Notes under the pieces: model-generated
Told to the model about the DNA's origin: nothing
What the model saw: only the letters and a program-made list of their open reading frames with translations
The model's database searches: none
Translations under genes and position numbers: made by a program
Origin: Megalobrama amblycephala
Taxonomy: Eukaryota > Chordata > Actinopteri > Cypriniformes > Xenocyprididae
Length of the DNA: 64,000 bases
Direction of reading: 5' to 3'
NCBI RefSeq assembly: GCF_018812025.1
Contig: NC_063054.1
Span: 24,271,142 to 24,335,141 of the forward strand
Shown: in pieces, positions 59,401 through 64,000 of the stretch
Position numbering within the stretch: position 1 is the first letter of the stretch
Layout of the letters: each line of letters starts with the position of its first letter

Positions 59401-61430
59401 CTTCAATATCCCCAATCCAACTTCCCAATTTAAAATACACATGAAAAGCTACTCGTCAAGCAATTTCATGGGGTTCTGAGAGCAAGACAATAAAAAAGGC
59501 ATTTCAAAACTCAGGTCTTATAAGGTCATGAACCCATTACCTATGCTTCCAAAAGACCCCCCTCCCCCAACTCTACAAAAACCAAGCCATGACAGTCCAC
59601 ACAACAGTCAGCTCCAGAAATCATTTTAAAAAAGTGACAGGTATCTCAAAATCCATTTGAGGAGATAAGAAAGAAATTCCATCACATTCCAGATTGTGGA
59701 AATGTGTGCATGTGTGTGTGAGAAAAAGTGATAAAATATGTATGTCTCCACTCAGTGGCGGTGTGCCGTTCTCCATGGCTGACTTTAATTACAGATAGAA
59801 GATAATCCAGCTATAGTGATTGGAAAAATACATGGAAAGAGGCACATCCATGCACACAAGCCCACACACATACACACACACACACACAGCAGAATAGAAA
59901 GATGATTGATGATGTGTCATAGAACAGTAATGGACATACAGGAGATGAAGTCCTATGGTGGCCCTTCGGGCAACAAAGCAACAAGGAATTAAATCCTTCA
60001 ACCCTTTCACCCACGCAGGAGTCAACATTAATGTGTGTCTCTGTGTGTGTTCCTGTGTTACGCTAATTGATGAAAAATGGATGGACTTGTTCTTTTTAAA
60101 AATATTTCATAACAAGCCCTTGAGCTACTCAGTGGCCCAGAAATTCTAATTAATAAAGATTCCCTCACCCTCTCTCTCTCAGTCACTATCTCTGTGATTC
60201 ATTTTCCAACACCATTTTCAATTTAATTAAAAGACAGAGATAAAAATGGCTTAATTTGAAATAGAAAAAACTAAGTAATGAAGGTGAACACTCTCTTTTA
60301 CACACACATACACAGGAAAAGTGATACAACTCAACAAATTTAACCTCTAACCTCTTAATTTGATACAAAATCGATCCACTGATATCCCTTGGGTTTGGGA
60401 TGTGAAAAGAATTAGAGAAAGATACACATACACACAGTGCCCACGTTTCCATGGTGATGAATAAGCATAGTTGCAGGATAATTTCTGAACAGAGTAGAAA
60501 TAAATTCAACATAATTCAAAGATAAACAGAACAAAGCTAATGACAGTGTACACTGGACTGGGTTTAAATAAAAAATACTGGAGAACACACATTCATTCTC
60601 TTCAACATGAAGCACACCTTTATGACACATAATATGGCAAAGATCTGTACTGCAAGTATTTAGAAAACTGGGCTGAGCAAAATAGCTGGATGGGACTGCT
60701 CAAATCACAACAATGGGACAGTAAACAAACATACACATCAAGGAAAAACCGAACAGAAAAAGAGTGAATATTAAATCAGTCTAAATAAAGAACACAGCAG
60801 AACATAAGAGACTGATTACATCACCGTTGAACTGTCTGACCAAATAATGATGCAGACACCAAAAAACCTGATGTGTTTTTTTCAAATCTAACATTTGTAA
60901 TCCATCATCCCTACTGTAATTTTGCACATGAATGACACCACAATGTCATAACTACCAGTCATTGCAGAGGCATAACCACGCATATTTCCCAGCTTGAAGG
61001 CATGTGAAGTTGTCACTGTAAAAGCAGAGCTATATTTTGGTTTGAATAATGAATCCCTGTGGGATAACACACACAAAAAAGACAAACTGTAGCTCTATTA
61101 GAGAGAGGTCAGCCTGAGACTCAAATGGTCATCTACCCCAAAGACACACACATATACCCATACATTTAAGGAATAAGCAGCTGAAGAAATATATATATTC
61201 AAACCAGCATATACTTTATTAAAGAAAGAATCCATTTTTTATTTTTATTTTTTAATGTCCTCCTCCTCATGTCTTTCCAAACCTGTAGGCTATTGTTTGT
61301 TTATGTGGAGCACAATGGTAGAAGGAAAAATATTCAGAAAATATCCATAAAATGACTGTTCACAGTGACTAAATCTGTTAAGTTCAAAAAAGGACAAAGA
61401 ACAAAACAACAAACATGAACACTATATTAA
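59401..61430. other. Unassigned non-coding stretch
   Basis: A CA run lies at 59872-59888. No gene or repeat terminus recognised. Confidence 0.55.
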
Positions 61431-61433
61431 TAT

Positions 61434-62416
61434 GTGACCTGTGCTGGCAAAACGAGTCGGAATGTTCATGGGCTAATTACGAGCTACAGGCAAAACAAGG
61501 GTTTTGGTCGAATTTTTGTCGAATATGAGGTTTTCACAAAAATTTGTTCATTAAGCCCCACGTCTAGTGATCCCAATACTCCAAACAGTAATTAAACATC
61601 TAAAAGTATGTTTATTTGTACGTTTTCTGAGAGGAGTACCTTTCCTTTGTCCATGAAAAATGCCGTTTTTCTCTGCTCGCTTCTTGACAACTGGCGCTTC
61701 CCCTCAGCACAAGTTTGGTATCGTTTTAGAACGCAGCATTCCAACTTTGTGAATATTGAAAGCAAATTATCGATGGCATGAATCTGCACCAATGAAATTT
61801 GATTTTCAAACTTACTGATGTAAACAAAACAATCTTTCTCGCGCCGATTGACAAATCCAAAGCGTGCACACAAAGACACCACAGACAACATGTAATCCCA
61901 ATTTACATACACAGAATTACAGTATTTCAAAATATTTGTCTTGGCGAGTATTCACACAAACATTATCTGTTATGTCTTAAGTGAACGTTTGGTTAACTGT
62001 TGGGGAAAAACATCTGATGTGTAACATTATATTAGATCCGTGCAGTACAGTAGGTCTTAATATATATATTAATACATTTCATTAATGTTAATTGTGGTAT
62101 AATGAGGAAAAAAAGCTGAACATATATTTTTCCTATTGATATTTGGTTTACCCTTGGTGTGTGCCAAATTACCAGTGATTTTAAGGTATGGTTTCTAGGT
62201 GATTTTGTTTTGGAACCTTCAGAAAACTTTACCTCGATTTTTCTCAACATGGACTTTGCTGACCCTATCGACTTCAAACAGGTGTAGCTCATTAATTTTT
62301 TTGTCTGATTCCAATAAATCATACATCATTTTCAATGTTTTAATAGGGAATGTGAAAATAACAACTTATTTTTTTCAAATTGGCTCAATGCGACTCATTT
62401 TGCCAGCACTGGTCAC
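61434..62416 (+). mobile_element. Family H element, intact ends
   Basis: The left end GTGACCTGTGCTGGCAAAAC and the complement of the right end GTGACCAGTGCTGGCAAAAT are inverted repeats continuing to GAGTCG. Flanks ATAT on both sides may be the target duplication. It preserves the empty site of the Tc1 insertion found in the copy at 28214-30442. Both copies share an ATG context (complement: CATGGACAAAGGAAAGGTAC) that could be a first-exon relic, but no domain is visible. Confidence 0.82.
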
Positions 62417-62457
62417 ATATATAAATCTACTTAAAGTCACCATTAAATCAAAATTGG

Positions 62458-63963
62458 TAGAGATGTTCAGATACCCCTTTTCCATTCCCGATACCGATTC
62501 CGATATCTGAGCTCAGGGTATCAGCTGATACTGAGTACTGATCCGATACAAGGGTGCAGGGCTCTGAACCGGAACGAAAACGAAAACCGGAAACTAACGA
62601 AATTTTGACCGGAATGTAACCAGAAACAGGAACTGAATCAGATTTAATCGTTTTGAACAGAAACACACATTTTAAGTGGCCATTAACCGGTTAATAACGT
62701 TATTTTTTCGTTCTATTTAATATTTTGCTTTGGCAGTCAACCAATCACAAATTCAAATAGTACAGCCTATGCAAATGTGACGCTGACGCATCCAACGTGA
62801 GTGAAATGCCTGCGCTGACGCTCTAAAGTGAGATATGCCCACGCTGACGCACTCAGGCTCAGCTGTCATGTCATCACAGGTTAGGTAAGTTACAATGGCA
62901 ATGCCCTGGCATTAGTTTTTCCAATGATATATGTCACCATTAGGCCTACATTTAAGTGAAAATGAATGTCAAGTAGGCTAATATGCAGCTTGTTGTGCAT
63001 TTTGAAACCAGCGAAAATTACAGGATATGTACATGAGTTCACACAACGCCACATCACGCACATGCAGCGGTTCAGAATAAAACTATAGGCTAACATAACA
63101 CATATACAACAAAAGGAAATATTTAGGCCTATAGGCTACGTGAAATATTTCACCATATAATTAGGTCTACATATTAACAAAACGAAAGTGGTTCATTGTG
63201 GCGCACTCAAACGATCTAGGAAAGGAAACAGACATTCTGCTTGTTTTCGTTATTTAAATGTATTTTGTAAATGTATGAATTATGTCTGGCTTTTAAATTA
63301 CGACCATAAACCATAAATTACAAAGTACAGTTCAGGAAAAAACGTTTCAGTGGTCGCGACGGCGCCTCATGCGTGCGCACACAAATTCTTGCATTGCTTA
63401 CTTGATATCGCAGCTCAGCTGTTAAATATTAAAATAAAATACAATCAACCAAACATATAAAACTTTACACTGCTCAATTCAATTCTGTAATACAATCTGC
63501 CGTCCTGTGACCACCGCCTGACTGTGCTGTTATTTGAAGAATGATGTCGATAATGCGAGTGAAGTACAAAGCTTACATAATAAATAGTCTAATAGTTTAG
63601 TATTCGTCTCGAAAATGGAAACAGTGCCGAATGAGAAAGGTATGCTTCAGATTCACTCTAAATTAATTCGTTTAGCATCTTATTTAGTTTTATTTCTAAT
63701 AAATAACCCTGTTTTTCACTTCTTCGCTGCTCTAAACAGTGGTTGCTTATGGCAACACAGCACAACTTCCTGTGTTTGCATTCTGAGAAGAATTGATTTC
63801 CGATTTGCTGCGTTAAGCAAAGATAGCGGGCACAACTAGATATTGTTTAAGAAAATGGTATCGGATCGGTACGTGAGTTTAATTACTCGCCGATACCGAT
63901 GCTAGAATTTTTTCTGGTATCGGTGCTATTTCCGATACTAGTATCGAAATTGGAACAACCCTA
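62458..63963. mobile_element. hAT element with near-perfect 8-bp duplication
   Basis: The left end is TAGAGATGTTCAGATACC and the complement of the right end TAGGGTTGTTCCAATTTCG. Flanks are AAAATTGG (62450-62457) and AAAACTGG (63964-63971), 7 of 8 identical. Subterminal CGATACCGATTCCGATAT and TATCGGATCGG words fit hAT. At 62557 a second terminus-like start (CAGGGCTCTGAACCGGAACG) lies inside with no matching right end. No transposase motif in the interior frames (e.g. 63615-63839). Confidence 0.82.
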
Positions 63964-64000
63964 AAAACTGGCAACTCTTAGTTTTTTATTTTTATTTTTT

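Noticed and set aside
61592..61930. 112-codon minus-strand frame shared in part with 30300-30430
   Set aside because: Similarity is explained by the two family H copies. The frame is not maintained between them.

Overview
The window looks like transposon-rich intergenic or intronic DNA from a teleost, most likely a cyprinid (carp, goldfish, barb or zebrafish group). The reasons are the AT-rich vertebrate-style composition, the many CA/TG microsatellites, a Tc1 element, a 5S-rRNA-derived SINE, and several MITE types that I recognise as common in cyprinids. I found no convincing host exon, tRNA, rRNA or other functional gene. The only coding sequence I can support is decayed transposon coding: a Tc1 transposase pseudogene, a frameshifted THAP-domain exon, and two tiny exon-like remnants in another THAP-type element.

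Layout. 1-692: probable LTR with TATA box, a 19-copy perfect 12-bp minisatellite and a poly-A signal. 4105-5361: a minus-strand 5S SINE whose AAT tail is split by a second repeat. 6184-6632: a hAT MITE with a perfect 8-bp target duplication. 9504-10457 and 12723-13680: an inverted pair of TTAA-flanked MITEs. 14492-14820: another TTAA-flanked MITE. 24016-25153: a hAT with a perfect 8-bp duplication. 28214-30442: an old element split by a Tc1 copy. 37858-38737: two adjacent TTAA-type MITEs, with a 108-bp perfect duplication nearby. 42247-44544: a three-level nest (hAT > TTAA MITE > THAP-bearing TTAA element). 47497-48615: a THAP-type element with exon remnants facing inward from both ends. 56693-58796: a four-member nest inside a hAT. 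61434-62416: an intact relative of the element split by Tc1. 62458-63963: another hAT. At least five fragments of one further TIR family are scattered through the window. The stretches between (notably 18.4-24, 25.2-28.1, 30.5-36, 45.7-47.5 and 51-56.7 kb) show only microsatellites and unremarkable AT-rich sequence.

The most informative point is that several insertions can be proven within the window. Uninserted relatives of the target lie elsewhere in the same 64 kb, so target duplications (TTAA, TA) can be read directly and the order of transposition reconstructed. The THAP exon inside one TTAA-flanked element, and terminal sequence it shares with the simpler TTAA MITEs, suggest these families were mobilised by a Kolobok-type (THAP, TTAA) transposase. 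That last step is inference.
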